Assembly (NCBI RefSeq): GCF_015712165.1
Contig: NZ_JADPZX010000001.1
Span: 5,592,001-5,656,000 of the forward strand
From: Streptomyces spinoverrucosus
Lineage (GTDB): Bacteria > Actinomycetota > Actinomycetes > Streptomycetales > Streptomycetaceae
DNA length: 64,000 bases
Direction of reading: 5' to 3'
Positions within the stretch are counted from its first letter, which is position 1, and every line of letters starts with the position of its first letter. The translations under genes and the position numbers were made by a program. This document shows, piece by piece, positions 1 through 7,702 of the stretch. The notes under the pieces were generated by a model, which searched no databases, had not been told where the DNA came from, and was given only the letters and a program-made list of their open reading frames with translations.

Positions 1-488
1 TCCCCGTTTCGGCGTTCACCGACCTGATGGCCCAGGCCCGGGAACGGATCGACATCCTCGTCTACGCAGCCGTATTCCTCCACGAGGCGTACCCGCGGCT
101 GAACGAACTCCTCACCGAACGCGCCGCCGAAGGCTGCACCGTCCGCATCGCAGTCGGGGACGCCGACAGCGACAACGTCCAAGCCCGCGGCCAGGAGGAG
201 CGGTTCGGCCACGGCATCGAATCCCGCTGCCGCCTCGCACTCATGCACTACAGACCGCTCGTCGGCACCCCCGGCATCGACGTCCGCACCCACGGCACCA
301 CGCTCTACAACTCCCTCTACCGCGCCGACGACCAGCAACTCGTCAACGCCCATGTCTGGGGCGTCAACGCCTACGCCGCCCCGGTATGGCATCTTCGTCG
401 ACACGAGACAGGCGGCATGTTCGACACCTACGCCGAGAGCTTCGACGCGGTGTGGGCGACGGCGACGCCAGTACGAGAGGAACGCTGA
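1..488 (+). CDS. C-terminal part of XRE-type regulator with PLD-like domain (5' end outside window)
   Basis: The reading frame is open from the first complete codon at position 3 and ends at 488, so the start lies upstream of the window. The visible 160 or so residues (ERIDILVYAAVFLHEAYPRL, then HGIESRCRLALMHYR and GMFDTYAESFDAVW) match, from memory, the C-terminal half of a Streptomyces family in which an XRE helix-turn-helix is joined to a phospholipase-D-like effector domain. The DNA-binding part is not visible. The downstream NUDIX gene begins 3 bp after the stop, so the two are probably cotranscribed, a pairing I recall as common in this genus. The ligand is unknown. Confidence 0.6.
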   Translation, partial: PVSAFTDLMAQARERIDILVYAAVFLHEAYPRLNELLTERAAEGCTVRIAVGDADSDNVQARGQEERFGHGIESRCRLALMHYRPLVGTPGIDVRTHGTTLYNSLYRADDQQLVNAHVWGVNAYAAPVWHLRRHETGGMFDTYAESFDAVWATATPVREER

Positions 489-490
489 CC

Positions 491-961
491 GTGGCCCGCA
501 CCGAGTACTACGACGACCCCAGCGCACCCCAGCCGAACAGCATGGTCGTCGCCGCATCCGCCGTCGTCACCGACGACCACGGGCACATCCTCCTCCAGCG
601 CCGCCGCGACAACGACCTATGGGCGCTGCCCGGCGGCGGCATGGAGCTGACCGACTCCCTGCCCGGCACGGCCGTCCGCGAAGTCAAGGAAGAGACCGGC
701 CTCGACGTCGAGATCACCGGCCTGGTCGGCACCTACACCGACCCGAAACACATCATCGCCTACACCGACGGCGAGGTCCGCCGCCAGTTCAACGTCTGCT
801 TCACCGCCCGCATCACCGGCGGCCGACTGGAGATCTCCGACGAGTCCACCGAACTCCGGTTCGTGCCGCCCGAAGAGATCGAGCCGTTGCCGATGCACCA
901 CACCCAACGGCTCAGGCTCCAGCACTTCCTGGAACACCGTGAGAAGCCGTACCTGGGCTGA
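491..961 (+). CDS. NUDIX hydrolase
   Basis: This 156-aa protein probably hydrolyses a nucleoside diphosphate linked to another moiety; the substrate cannot be read from sequence. The GTG at 491 is chosen because it follows the previous stop by 3 bp and gives the usual N-terminus (MARTEYYDDPSAP). The NUDIX box is clear, with GGGMELTD leading into AVREVKEETGL. The first glutamate of the consensus G-x5-E is an aspartate, while the REVxEExG metal-binding core is intact. It forms a two-gene unit with the preceding regulator. The first copy of the island's core repeat begins 6 bp after its stop. Confidence 0.85.
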   Translation: MARTEYYDDPSAPQPNSMVVAASAVVTDDHGHILLQRRRDNDLWALPGGGMELTDSLPGTAVREVKEETGLDVEITGLVGTYTDPKHIIAYTDGEVRRQFNVCFTARITGGRLEISDESTELRFVPPEEIEPLPMHHTQRLRLQHFLEHREKPYLG

Positions 962-966
962 ACCGG

Positions 967-1134
967 CTGACGGCAGTAGCTGACGGCAACAACCCCGCAC
1001 AACCACGGACACCCACGCACTTCACCGGACCAGCAAACCACGCTTGACCTGCGAAAAAGCAGGTCGATGGTGCCGCGTAGCACACGTACTATGTGCTGGC
1101 GGGCGCCACGCCAGTCCTCGTACACAACTGCAAC
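967..1134 (+). repeat. Core repeat and toxin-cassette leader, copy 1
   Basis: This begins with TGACGGCAGTAG (968-979) and a second TGACGGCAAC (981-990). It carries an inverted repeat, GACCTGC (1046-1052) and GCAGGTC (1059-1065) around a 6-nt A-rich loop. It ends in DNA encoding the HTYYVLAG...VLVHNCN tail of a pre-toxin/Hint domain. The segment at 8490-8660 has the same parts in the same order. An in-frame TAG (1078-1080) sits just before the HTYY codons, so the toxin frame is not joined to any upstream protein. The nearest identified parts are about 25-60 bp apart and I see no promoter between them. Confidence 0.8.
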
Positions 1135-1527
1135 CACGCGGAGGGGTTCAGCGCCGCTGAGGAAGCACTTGGTGGACTGACGCACAAGCGAAATTCGATC
1201 GGCGGTGCCTTCTACGCACATTCCGAATCGTGGGATGACACTTCGCCAGTCCAGATGGTTTCCGGGCGCCGGAATCTTCCGGACGACTACGTGGACCCGC
1301 CAGGTGCAACCAAGAACGGCGACCACCTGGAGGCCCAAGTCGCGACGCTCATGAGAGAGCGAGGCCTGAAGGAAGGAACCCTGTACCACACTGGGGACTG
1401 GACTTGCCCCATGTGTGCGTCCACGCTTCAGGATATGCTTCCGTCCAAGTCTTCCCTTACTGTCTTCTACAGGAAGAACGGTGAGATTTTCGGCGAGACT
1501 TATTTGAGTCGAGATTGGTGGGACTGA
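1093..1527 (+). CDS. Orphan toxin module, DddA/SCP1.201-like deaminase
   Basis: A 144-residue frame starts at GTG 1093, inside the conserved pre-toxin tail (VLAGATPVLVHNC) that normally ends the Hint region of polymorphic toxins. The rest resembles a zinc-dependent deaminase of the DddA/SCP1.201 class. The catalytic HLE (H78, E80) begins a helix ending MRERGLKEG, and zinc cysteines C105 and C108 lie in DWTCPMC, followed by LPSKSSLTVFY. By family knowledge such domains deaminate cytosine in nucleic acid. No secretion or delivery domain is attached, and a stop codon lies 5 codons upstream. It therefore looks like a displaced C-terminal cassette that needs recombination, or another start, to be used. 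The probable immunity gene follows 6 bp later. G+C is visibly lower than in neighbouring genes. Confidence 0.75.
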   Translation: MLAGATPVLVHNCNHAEGFSAAEEALGGLTHKRNSIGGAFYAHSESWDDTSPVQMVSGRRNLPDDYVDPPGATKNGDHLEAQVATLMRERGLKEGTLYHTGDWTCPMCASTLQDMLPSKSSLTVFYRKNGEIFGETYLSRDWWD

Positions 1528-1533
1528 CATTTC

Positions 1534-2178
1534 ATGGAAAAAGATGTGGTCGACCCGGGAAGTGTCGATATCGCAGCGTTCTTGACCTCATGGTATGGGC
1601 TACCGCAGCCCGTGTCAGGGAAGAGTGATCCTGCGTTTGACTGGATTCCTGATGGTCTCAAGTGGTGCCATGAGATGAGTATGCGATGGGGCGTCCCTCT
1701 CGATGGCGTGAAGCGTCTCCTGCCGCTTTCGGAATTGTCGGAAGAGGAAGGGAAATTCATCTTCATGGCGGACCAAGGGGGGTGGGCCTGGGCTTTTGAC
1801 GGGATGGCGCCGCTGGTCATTTTTGAAGTGAAGGATGATGAGCCATGGCGACAACTTTCCGGAGGGTGGGAGGATTTCTTTCGCTATCACGTCTTCACTG
1901 AGACAATTGAAAATGCGCCATTTGTGCAGTGGTCCTCGGATGTCTCTATGAGTGATGTGGAGCGCGTGCTTGCGTCGTTCCAGGAGATTTCCTTCAGTCA
2001 GTCCAAATGGCCTGGTGAGGGATGGCGTTCGTACATTGCCGACGGAATGATTGCTGATGCGGGTCCAAAGGCAGGTGATTCCGGAAGCTTTGCGGTTACT
2101 CTCGGTGCCAAGTCAGGTGAATCGCTTGAATACTTGAGGCGTTTGAACGGCGTTGACTGGCGAATGCGCAGGAACTGA
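1534..2178 (+). CDS. Probable immunity protein for the adjacent deaminase
   Basis: This 214-aa acidic, tryptophan-rich protein has no signal peptide or membrane segment. I do not recognise the family. Segments such as FIFMADQGGWAWAFD and PWRQLSGGWEDFFRYH resemble the compact cytoplasmic folds used by immunity proteins. Function is inferred from position: it starts 6 bp after the deaminase stop on the same strand and shares its lower G+C and mixed third-position codon use, unlike the surrounding Streptomyces-style genes. This suggests the two travelled together. It is clearly not the Imm1-like protein found beside the second deaminase cassette. Confidence 0.55.
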   Translation: MEKDVVDPGSVDIAAFLTSWYGLPQPVSGKSDPAFDWIPDGLKWCHEMSMRWGVPLDGVKRLLPLSELSEEEGKFIFMADQGGWAWAFDGMAPLVIFEVKDDEPWRQLSGGWEDFFRYHVFTETIENAPFVQWSSDVSMSDVERVLASFQEISFSQSKWPGEGWRSYIADGMIADAGPKAGDSGSFAVTLGAKSGESLEYLRRLNGVDWRMRRN

Positions 2179-2283
2179 AATGGATTACAAGCTCGCCTGA
2201 CCTGCCACGGTGCGGCTGTGGTCGGCGTCCTCCATGGGCACGCGATGTTGACTGGCACGGAAAAGCAGGGCGAGAGGGAGTGT

Positions 2284-2469
2284 ATGGGGAGAAGCGCCGT
2301 GCGGCGGTGTGGGGTTACGGCGGCTGGGGTGCTGTCGGCGGTGTTGCTGGCGGGGTGCTCGGGGGCTGAGGGCGGGACGGGTGGTGAGGATGCGGGGATG
2401 GAGGCCTCCGCGTCGGCGTCGGCTGTTGCGGGTGAGGGCGCGGAGGTTGTGCTGGCGGGTGAGGTGTAG
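2284..2469 (+). CDS. Short lipoprotein, probably truncated
   Basis: The 61 aa starting at ATG 2284 form a lipoprotein signal peptide: a basic n-region (RSAVRRC), the hydrophobic stretch TAAGVLSAVLLAG, then the lipobox cysteine. A G/S/A/E-rich linker of about 35 residues follows and ends abruptly at VLAGEV. Most actinobacterial lipoproteins have a folded domain after such a linker, so this is likely the front end of a larger gene cut off before the terminator-like hairpin at 2520. G+C returns to the chromosomal level here. It may still be expressed as a small surface lipopeptide. Confidence 0.45.
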   Translation: MGRSAVRRCGVTAAGVLSAVLLAGCSGAEGGTGGEDAGMEASASASAVAGEGAEVVLAGEV

Positions 2470-2519
2470 CCTCACACCTCGATTCTGCAACTCTCGCGCT
2501 GGATAGCATTAGCAAAGTT

Positions 2520-2552
2520 GAAGCCCCGTCAGGCACGCCCTGGCGGGGCTTC
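2520..2552 (+). terminator. Rho-independent-like hairpin
   Basis: GAAGCCCCG (2520-2528) pairs perfectly with CGGGGCTTC (2544-2552). An additional inner pairing, CAGG with CCTG, surrounds a short loop. It lies about 50 bp after the truncated lipoprotein and just before core-repeat copy 2. There is no strong U-tract, as is usual for Streptomyces. Confidence 0.65.
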
Positions 2553-2607
2553 TGCGGTGGGTGACGGCAGTAGTTGACGCTGAGGTTGAAAGGCTGAGGT
2601 GACGTGG

Positions 2608-3206
2608 CTACGGGGGCTCCAGCGCCAGTCCGGTCTCGGCGATAAATCCGTCGAGTACTTCGGGTCGGCGTTGGATGCTGCGTAAGCGGTTCTTCACGAG
2701 CGGGGTGAGGTCTTCGACCGCGTGGGGTGCGAGGTTGGCCAGGGACTTCTTCAGATGCGCCCAGACCCCTTCGACGGGGTTGAGATCGGGCGCGTAGGGC
2801 GGCAGCTTGACGACGGTGAGCCAGTCGCTGTTTCGGTCACAGAACTCCCGCAGGACTTTGGCGTGGCGGGTGCTGGCGTTGTCCCAGATTAGGATCAGTG
2901 GGGCACCGCCGAGCTGGCGACGTGTGGTGGTGATCAGTTCGGCGAACTCGCGAGCACGGAAGCCCTTCTTCTCGCCCGTGCGGCCTCGGTACGTTTGCGT
3001 CCGGTAGATCAGACGGGTCTCGCGGCGCGGCCTGACGCAGACCATCCCGGCCATCAGGACCCGGCCCGAGCCCTTCCCGGTCACCTTGATCACCGGAGTC
3101 CGCCCGCGCCGTGACCAGGTCCGGCCCTTCCCGGGCTTCAGGTCCTGCCCTGCCTCGTCCTCGAAGACTATCCACGCGCCCAGGAGCTGGGCCGTCCTCT
3201 TACCCG
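2608..3206 (-). CDS. IS630 transposase, DDE catalytic part (orfB)
   Basis: This is the catalytic half of the transposase, read on the minus strand. It contains the first acidic region GAWIVFEDEAG, the second LILIWDNAS, and the third PPYAPDLNPVEGVWAHLKK, which together give the D-D-E triad and the typical IS630 YAPDLNPVE signature. There is no convincing start of its own near the overlap. The frame continues from orfA by a -1 shift near 3199-3209 (codons around WSRV to KRTAQ). Whether the shift is programmed or an inactivating mutation cannot be decided here. Confidence 0.8.
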
Positions 3207-3671
3207 TGACCACTGCTCCGTCCGCCACGCGGCGACGGCCTGTTCGTCCCGCTCGGCCGCCCGGTGCACGGGCACCTGCGGCGACCAGCCCAGCCGGTGC
3301 AGCAGATACGACACTCCACGCGGGGTGTACGGGTAGCCGAAAAGGCGGTGGATCAGCTCCGCCACCCTCGCAAGGGTCCACCGCTGGTCCTCGCTCCAGC
3401 CGTGCGCGGCCGGGCCGGCCTCCAGCTCGACCTGCAGCCGCTCCGCCTGGTCATCACTGATCTGACACGGAAAGCCGCCGGCTCCCCTGGACACCAGAGC
3501 CGATCCACCGCCCCGACACCAGGCGGCGTGCCAGGCGTACGCCGACTTCCGCGACACCCGTAACCTGCGGGCCACCTCCGGCGGCCGCACCCCCTGCTCG
3601 AACATGTCCGCGGCCTGCAAGCGCACCGCCTCGCGCTTCGCCCGCCCCGCAGCGGTCGCCGCCATCCGCAT
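3168..3671 (-). CDS. IS630 transposase, HTH part (orfA)
   Basis: This 167-residue N-terminal half has a helix-turn-helix (FEQGVRPPEVARRLRVSRKS) and a second winged-helix region ending LIHRLFGYPYTPRGVSYLLH, for binding the terminal repeats. The frame ends shortly after the point where the DDE frame takes over (AAWRTEQWSRV), so a -1 frameshift would give one transposase of about 360 aa. The start at 3671 lies about 60 bp inside the right end of the element. Confidence 0.78.
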   Translation of the reverse strand: MRMAATAAGRAKREAVRLQAADMFEQGVRPPEVARRLRVSRKSAYAWHAAWCRGGGSALVSRGAGGFPCQISDDQAERLQVELEAGPAAHGWSEDQRWTLARVAELIHRLFGYPYTPRGVSYLLHRLGWSPQVPVHRAAERDEQAVAAWRTEQWSRVRGRPSSWARG

Positions 3672-3734
3672 ACCTCATGACGAGGATGTAGCACCGCCAA
3701 CGCCCGCCGTCACCCTGCCCTTTCAACCTCAGCG

Positions 3735-4038
3735 GCAACGGCAACGGTGACGGCAGACGACGACTGCGGTAGCCCCGCTGGTCGTCGGGGCCGGTGTTGG
3801 CCTCCAAGCCGCAGGCGGATGCCGCGATCGCCCCTGGTGTGGCTGCGCACGCGAGGGCACCGACCGAGAGCCCAGTCTGCTGCTAACGGCCAGGCGGAGC
3901 AGGGTAGATGGTGTGACGGAACGAAGTGGAGTGGCTGAGGCCGCCCCGGGTTGCCCGAAGCGCACGGGGCGGGTGATCTGTCGACGCACCCGCCGTCGTG
4001 GCTGACCTTCTGTGGCTGAGCTTGAAGGCGTGACGGGA
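3735..4038. other. Non-coding stretch after the IS
   Basis: About 300 bp lie between the IS right end and the stop of the regulator at 4039. The first 20 or so bases are the other half of core repeat 2. I see no convincing gene, RNA or strong terminator in the rest. Short frames here lack both a ribosome site and recognisable protein content. Confidence 0.5.
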
Positions 4039-5379
4039 TCAGGTGACCAGCGACGGTGGTGCGATCGTCCGTGCTCGGTCGTACAGGTCGCTGGCCGTCG
4101 CGTTCTTCAGATGGGGGCGCAGGAGGCCGAACATAGCCTTCACGCGGTCGTCGGCGCGGCCGGACTGCACCTTGGGGTAGTCGTCGAGGGCCTGGTGCCA
4201 GGTGGCACACGCCGCTTCCAGGTGGCCGAGTTGCAACTGCCGCTCGGCCAGCAGCCCGCGCCGGTGTACGCGTGTGCGCTGGTACGCGCTGGGGCGGAGC
4301 CGGTCGGCTTGTTGCATGGCTTCGACGGCTCCGGCCTTGTCACCGAGTTCGTAACGCACCTGGCTGACGTGGTAGTTGAGCGAAGAGGGGTCATACGAGC
4401 CGAATGCCTTTCCGCGTGACTCGGCACGGTCCATGGCCGCCTCGGCCTCCCGGATGCAGCGCAGCGCTCCCGTACGGTCGCCGGTCTGCGCGGCGGCGTG
4501 CGCCTGCTGGCCGACGAGGAAGGCCCGCATCCGGGGCCCGGCTTTCGGGGAAGCCGCGGCAGCGGCATCGGCCAACTCCATAGCCTTCGCCCCGTGACGG
4601 AGGTCGACCGCCTGGACGCTCATGCCCCGCAGGGTGGTGCAGTACGTCAGGTGGTCCTCGGCAGCGCCAGCCAGCTCCAGAGCCTTGACGTAGTAGCGCT
4701 GCGCGAGACCGTGCAGCCCTTCGTCCACGGCCATGTAGCCGGTCAAGTAGAGCAGGTCCGAGGCGGCGGACAGCATCGCCTTGCGTACGTCCTCGGGTGC
4801 GTCGGCACGCAGGTAGGAGGCCACGGTGTTGACCATGAACGAGGCCGCCATGGGGCGGGCGTGGCGGCCGCCGAACTCGTCGTCCAGCTCCGAGAGACGC
4901 TCGGTCATGGCGACGACCATGTCCACTTCGTTCATGCCGATGCGGGTCGTGCGGCCAGACTGGACGGCGTCGGCACGCCCGACCACATCAGGCCAGCCGG
5001 GAATGGTGACGGCCACGGAGAACAGGCCGGCACCCAGGACACTGCGGCGGGACGGGTCCATATCCAGCCTCCCCAGGTCGATCACCCCTTCCACGGTATC
5101 CGCAGCCGCGGAGGAGCGATCGCGTGGAACCGGCAGCCCGGCCTCGGCATGGGTGACGGGGCGGCCGAGGCGGCGGGAGAGAGCTTCGAGGATGCATCCG
5201 CGCACCGCGCCGCGAGGGACGGTGCCTCCGAGCCAGTGGCTCACTGCCGACTCGTCGTAGCGCAGGGGGATTCCGGTCTCGGTGCCGACGCGGTTCACCG
5301 CCCGCGCGAACTGGTGGTGAGTCCAGCGGCTCTCGGTGAGCAGGCGCCCGAGCGCCACGTTCGGTTCACGCTTGGCCAT
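4039..5379 (-). CDS. HTH/TPR-repeat transcriptional regulator
   Basis: This 446-aa protein has an N-terminal XRE-like DNA-binding region (LGRLLTESRWTHHQFARAVN to DESAVSHWLGGTVPRG). A twin-arginine-like stretch, DPSRRSVLGAG, follows, then from about residue 150 a long helical array of TPR-like repeats (LYLTGYMAVDEGLHGLAQRY, AQTGDRTGALRCIREAEAAM and others). Streptomyces encodes many such peptide- or metabolite-sensing regulators. It is divergent from the small-gene operon starting at 5529 and shares a 150-bp intergenic region with it, so it probably controls that operon. The ligand is unknown. Confidence 0.75.
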   Translation of the reverse strand: MAKREPNVALGRLLTESRWTHHQFARAVNRVGTETGIPLRYDESAVSHWLGGTVPRGAVRGCILEALSRRLGRPVTHAEAGLPVPRDRSSAAADTVEGVIDLGRLDMDPSRRSVLGAGLFSVAVTIPGWPDVVGRADAVQSGRTTRIGMNEVDMVVAMTERLSELDDEFGGRHARPMAASFMVNTVASYLRADAPEDVRKAMLSAASDLLYLTGYMAVDEGLHGLAQRYYVKALELAGAAEDHLTYCTTLRGMSVQAVDLRHGAKAMELADAAAAASPKAGPRMRAFLVGQQAHAAAQTGDRTGALRCIREAEAAMDRAESRGKAFGSYDPSSLNYHVSQVRYELGDKAGAVEAMQQADRLRPSAYQRTRVHRRGLLAERQLQLGHLEAACATWHQALDDYPKVQSGRADDRVKAMFGLLRPHLKNATASDLYDRARTIAPPSLVT

Positions 5380-5528
5380 GCCATCAACTCCCCGTGACCT
5401 TGCGAACTTTCAAGGCTTTCAAGTCCTGGCGCTGCGGCAACGGTACCGCTGAGCGTGGTCGTGCGGTTGCGTAGAGGCAGCAGGCAACGGCGAGTCCTCG
5501 CCGCAGCCGTCGTCTGAAGGGCTGAGGG

Positions 5529-5756
5529 ATGAGAAGCGAAGCACGGGCCCGTCTGGCCCGGATGACCGAGGAGCGGGGCATGGACGGGGTGTTGAGGATC
5601 GACACCTACGAGGGCGCGGACCTGCCGCCGGGTTCGAACCGGTTCTCGCCGTGTCTCTGCCCGCAGCACGGCAGTGCCACGCCCGAGTACGGCGCGGAGA
5701 AGCTGAGCGTCGCAGTACGCGAGGCCAACCAGCGCAGCCGCGGAGAGCGGCTGTGA
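5529..5756 (+). CDS. Small conserved-looking protein with CLCP motif
   Basis: A 75-aa protein preceded by a purine-rich GCTGAGGG site just before ATG 5529. The sequence has DGVLRIDTYEGADLPPGSN followed by FSPCLCPQHG, a closely spaced cysteine/histidine cluster that could bind metal. I recall similar short proteins beside HTH/TPR regulators in Streptomyces but cannot name a family. It is the first gene of the putative peptide operon and overlaps the next gene by 4 bp (GTGA), which implies translational coupling. Confidence 0.6.
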   Translation: MRSEARARLARMTEERGMDGVLRIDTYEGADLPPGSNRFSPCLCPQHGSATPEYGAEKLSVAVREANQRSRGERL

Positions 5757-5866
5757 ACCGGTTAGCCGCAGCCGTCGGCCGTTACGCCGGACCGCTCCTG
5801 ATCATCACCATCTCGGTATCGGTCGGCTTCGTCCTGGGCGTGGCCGCCGCATCCCCACCCACCTGA
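5753..5866 (+). CDS. Tiny single-pass membrane protein
   Basis: A 37-aa peptide starts at GTG 5753, overlapping the previous stop. After the basic start MNRLAAAVGRYAG comes one hydrophobic helix (PLLIITISVSVGFVLGVAAA), ending SPPT. It is likely coupled to the 75-aa protein. Function is unknown; within a peptide-producing locus it could help export or membrane anchoring, but this is only inference from position. Confidence 0.5.
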   Translation: MNRLAAAVGRYAGPLLIITISVSVGFVLGVAAASPPT

Positions 5867-6036
5867 CTCCTCCCCGTCACGCATCCAGGCTCCCCACCTG
5901 TGACGAGGGAGGGCCCGCCGCCGGATGCGGTGGGCACCCCGCCCGGCTGCCTTCTTCGCAAGGGTCCGGCAGCCGGACGGGTCCAACTCCGCAGCATCCG
6001 CTGCGAAGTCCACTGAAAACCGTAAGGGAGAAAACG

Positions 6037-6156
6037 ATGAATGTGGACGAGCTGTTCACCGGCGACCTGACCACTGGCGTCCCGGCCGTCGAGGCCACGC
6101 TGCTCGACAAGATGCCGGGCGGTGGCGACAACAACGGCGACCACTGCAGCAAGTGA
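6037..6156 (+). CDS. RiPP-like precursor peptide (39 aa)
   Basis: ATG 6037 follows a strong ribosome site, AAGGGAG, at 7-nt spacing. The 39-residue product begins with an acidic leader-like part, MNVDELFTGDLTTGVP then AVEATLLDK. It ends in a compositionally distinct tail, MPGGGDNNGDHCSK, rich in Gly, Asp and Asn with a single Cys. It sits directly before an asparagine-synthase-like enzyme and a methyltransferase, enzyme types found in peptide-modification pathways. A perfect 15-bp hairpin separates it from them, a common way to make precursor transcript exceed enzyme transcript. It lacks the leader signature and the B-type protease of lasso peptides. The peptide role is inference from size, layout and context. 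Confidence 0.6.
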   Translation: MNVDELFTGDLTTGVPAVEATLLDKMPGGGDNNGDHCSK

Positions 6157-6172
6157 TCCAGGGCTGACGCCA

Positions 6173-6206
6173 GGCGGGGCGGGGCCGTACGCGGCCCCGC
6201 CCCGCC
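6173..6206 (+). terminator. Perfect 15-bp hairpin (attenuator/terminator) after the precursor gene
   Basis: GGCGGGGCGGGGCCG (6173-6187) pairs without mismatch with CGGCCCCGCCCCGCC (6192-6206) around the 4-nt loop TACG. It starts 17 bp after the precursor stop and ends 23 bp before the next start. Its strength suggests partial termination or RNA 3'-end protection inside the operon. Confidence 0.75.
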
Positions 6207-6229
6207 GCACGACACCGGAAAGGGACGAC

Positions 6230-7702
6230 ATGCTGTCGATGCGTCTGCGCCTGGCCGATCTCCAGGAGCCCAAGTGGAGATCGCAGGGCGGCCGTTGGAC
6301 CAACGGCGAGAGCTGGATCGAGCCCGTAAACGTGTCCACGTTGGTCACGGAGGTCAGCGACGGCCAGGCACCACGCGTACGGGTCCGCGTGAAGGAGTGC
6401 AAGCGGGACGAGGCCGACTACGTCGAACTCACCATGGAGCCCGGACAAGCCCGCCTGGCGGCGGGCGCCTTCGGCACAGCCCCGCTCTATCTGACAGAAA
6501 AGGCCGGCGAGCTGCACGCCTCGTGGGACCTGACACTGCTGCGGCCGCATCTGCGGGCCGACCGTCTGGTGCCGCGCGTTGTCGCCCGAACGCTGACGAG
6601 GCAGCACCGCTACACGTCCGAGACGCTTTTCGAAGGCGTCTACCGCCTCACCGAACGGGCAGCGGCCACGTTTACTCCTTCGGGACTCAGCATCCACTAC
6701 CCCGACCCCGCCGAACACGTACTTGAGCCACGTACCCTGCGGCCCGGCGTTGATCCACTCATGGCTCTCGACGAGTTGTTGGCCGAGGTGATTCACCAGG
6801 CGCCGACGGCATCCGGATGCGTGGGCGTCGAACTGTCCGGCGGCGCGGACTCCGGGAACGTCGCCCTGGCCGTGAAGGCGGCCCGTTTTCCCGAGGTGTA
6901 CAGCTTCGGCCTGCTGGTGGGAGGAAGCACCGGCAGGCAGCAGTGCGAGCGGCGTCGGATCCTTGTGGAGCACTGTGGCTTCCGGGACACGGCCATCTCC
7001 GCCATGCAGCATCCACCCTTCTGCGCTGGAGGCGTGCGCGATCTGTGCAAGCCGCATGACCCGGCGGGAGCGTTCTATCAGGAGGCGTTCGATGTCGTGC
7101 GCGAGCAGGCAGCCGCCCAGCGGTGCGAGGTCATGTTCACCGGCAGCGGCGGCGACGAGATCAACGCCCACCACTCCAGGACACAGGCAGAACTGCCGAC
7201 ACCCGAACCCGTACCATGGCTCGGAGTCAAGGCAGCCCGAGCACTCGCCGAGGTGAACGAGCATCTGGCACCCATCCCGGTACTGCCCGTACCGACCCTG
7301 ATGGCGTTCGGGATGCACAACCCCGGATTCCTCCGGGCCGGAATCTGGCCAGTGAGCCCGCTGGTGCACCCGCGGATTGTGCGGTTCATGGAGCAACTGC
7401 CGCGCGAGCACAAGCGCGGCAAGGCGCTGTTCCGCGACCGGATCAGACGGGCCGGGGTACCCGAGTGGGTGGCCGCGCCGGCCGAACCGGAGAACTTCCT
7501 GGCCGTTCTGGAAAAGGGCCTGCGTTCCTACGGTTTGCCCGTACTGGATGACATGCTGAAAGAGTCCATCCTGGTGGACCTCGGCTACGTTGATGGGAAG
7601 GCTCTCGCCAAGGCGCGGAGGGACGCCGACGCTGCGCCGGTCGTCCCCGACCTGCTGTGCGATGTGCTCGCCCTGGAGGTCGGACTGCGAAGCCTCATGT
7701 GA
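6230..7702 (+). CDS. Asparagine-synthase-like amidotransferase/ligase
   Basis: This 490-aa protein is predicted to activate a carboxylate by adenylation for amide or amidine formation. The C-terminal synthase domain has the PP-loop ATP-binding motif SGGADS (residues about 203-208) and a second loop, FTGSGGDEINAHH. The N-terminal 190 residues resemble a degenerate glutaminase fold: the protein starts MLSM and lacks the catalytic Cys2, so it may not use glutamine. Lasso-peptide cyclases share this layout. ATG 6230 is chosen from the AAAGGGA site just upstream. The stop overlaps the methyltransferase start. The likely substrate, by position, is the 39-aa peptide. Confidence 0.75.
   Translation: MLSMRLRLADLQEPKWRSQGGRWTNGESWIEPVNVSTLVTEVSDGQAPRVRVRVKECKRDEADYVELTMEPGQARLAAGAFGTAPLYLTEKAGELHASWDLTLLRPHLRADRLVPRVVARTLTRQHRYTSETLFEGVYRLTERAAATFTPSGLSIHYPDPAEHVLEPRTLRPGVDPLMALDELLAEVIHQAPTASGCVGVELSGGADSGNVALAVKAARFPEVYSFGLLVGGSTGRQQCERRRILVEHCGFRDTAISAMQHPPFCAGGVRDLCKPHDPAGAFYQEAFDVVREQAAAQRCEVMFTGSGGDEINAHHSRTQAELPTPEPVPWLGVKAARALAEVNEHLAPIPVLPVPTLMAFGMHNPGFLRAGIWPVSPLVHPRIVRFMEQLPREHKRGKALFRDRIRRAGVPEWVAAPAEPENFLAVLEKGLRSYGLPVLDDMLKESILVDLGYVDGKALAKARRDADAAPVVPDLLCDVLALEVGLRSLM

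Larger units (their letters stand above)
2578..3734 (-). mobile_element. IS630-family insertion sequence, about 1.16 kb
   Basis: The ends are inverted repeats: CGCTGAGGTTGAAAGG at 2578 and its complement ending at 3734, with similarity continuing to about 27 bp with a few mismatches. Inside, on the minus strand, are two overlapping frames encoding an HTH protein and a DDE endonuclease, the usual IS630 layout. The flanks rebuild a core repeat if the element is removed. I see no clear TA duplication, which is typical for IS630; a CG dinucleotide is present at both ends and may belong either to the element or to the target. Confidence 0.85.
2562..3757 (+). repeat. Core repeat copy 2, split by the IS element
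   Basis: TGACGGCAGTAGTTGA ends at 2577 and CGGCAACGGCAACGG-like sequence resumes at 3735. Removing the IS between them rebuilds TGACGGCAGTAG(T)TGACGGCAAC, matching the copies at 967 and 8490. The IS therefore landed inside an existing repeat copy. Only 2562-2577 and about 3735-3757 belong to the repeat. Confidence 0.6.

Noticed and set aside
1078..1134. Possibility that the first toxin frame continues upstream as a full polymorphic toxin
   Set aside because: An in-frame TAG at 1078-1080 lies just before the HTYY codons and the upstream DNA is core repeat and the NUDIX gene, not Hint or RHS coding sequence.
4012..4419. Plus-strand frame opposite the HTH/TPR regulator
   Set aside because: It has no recognisable domain and lies within the C-terminal TPR-coding region of the regulator on the other strand.
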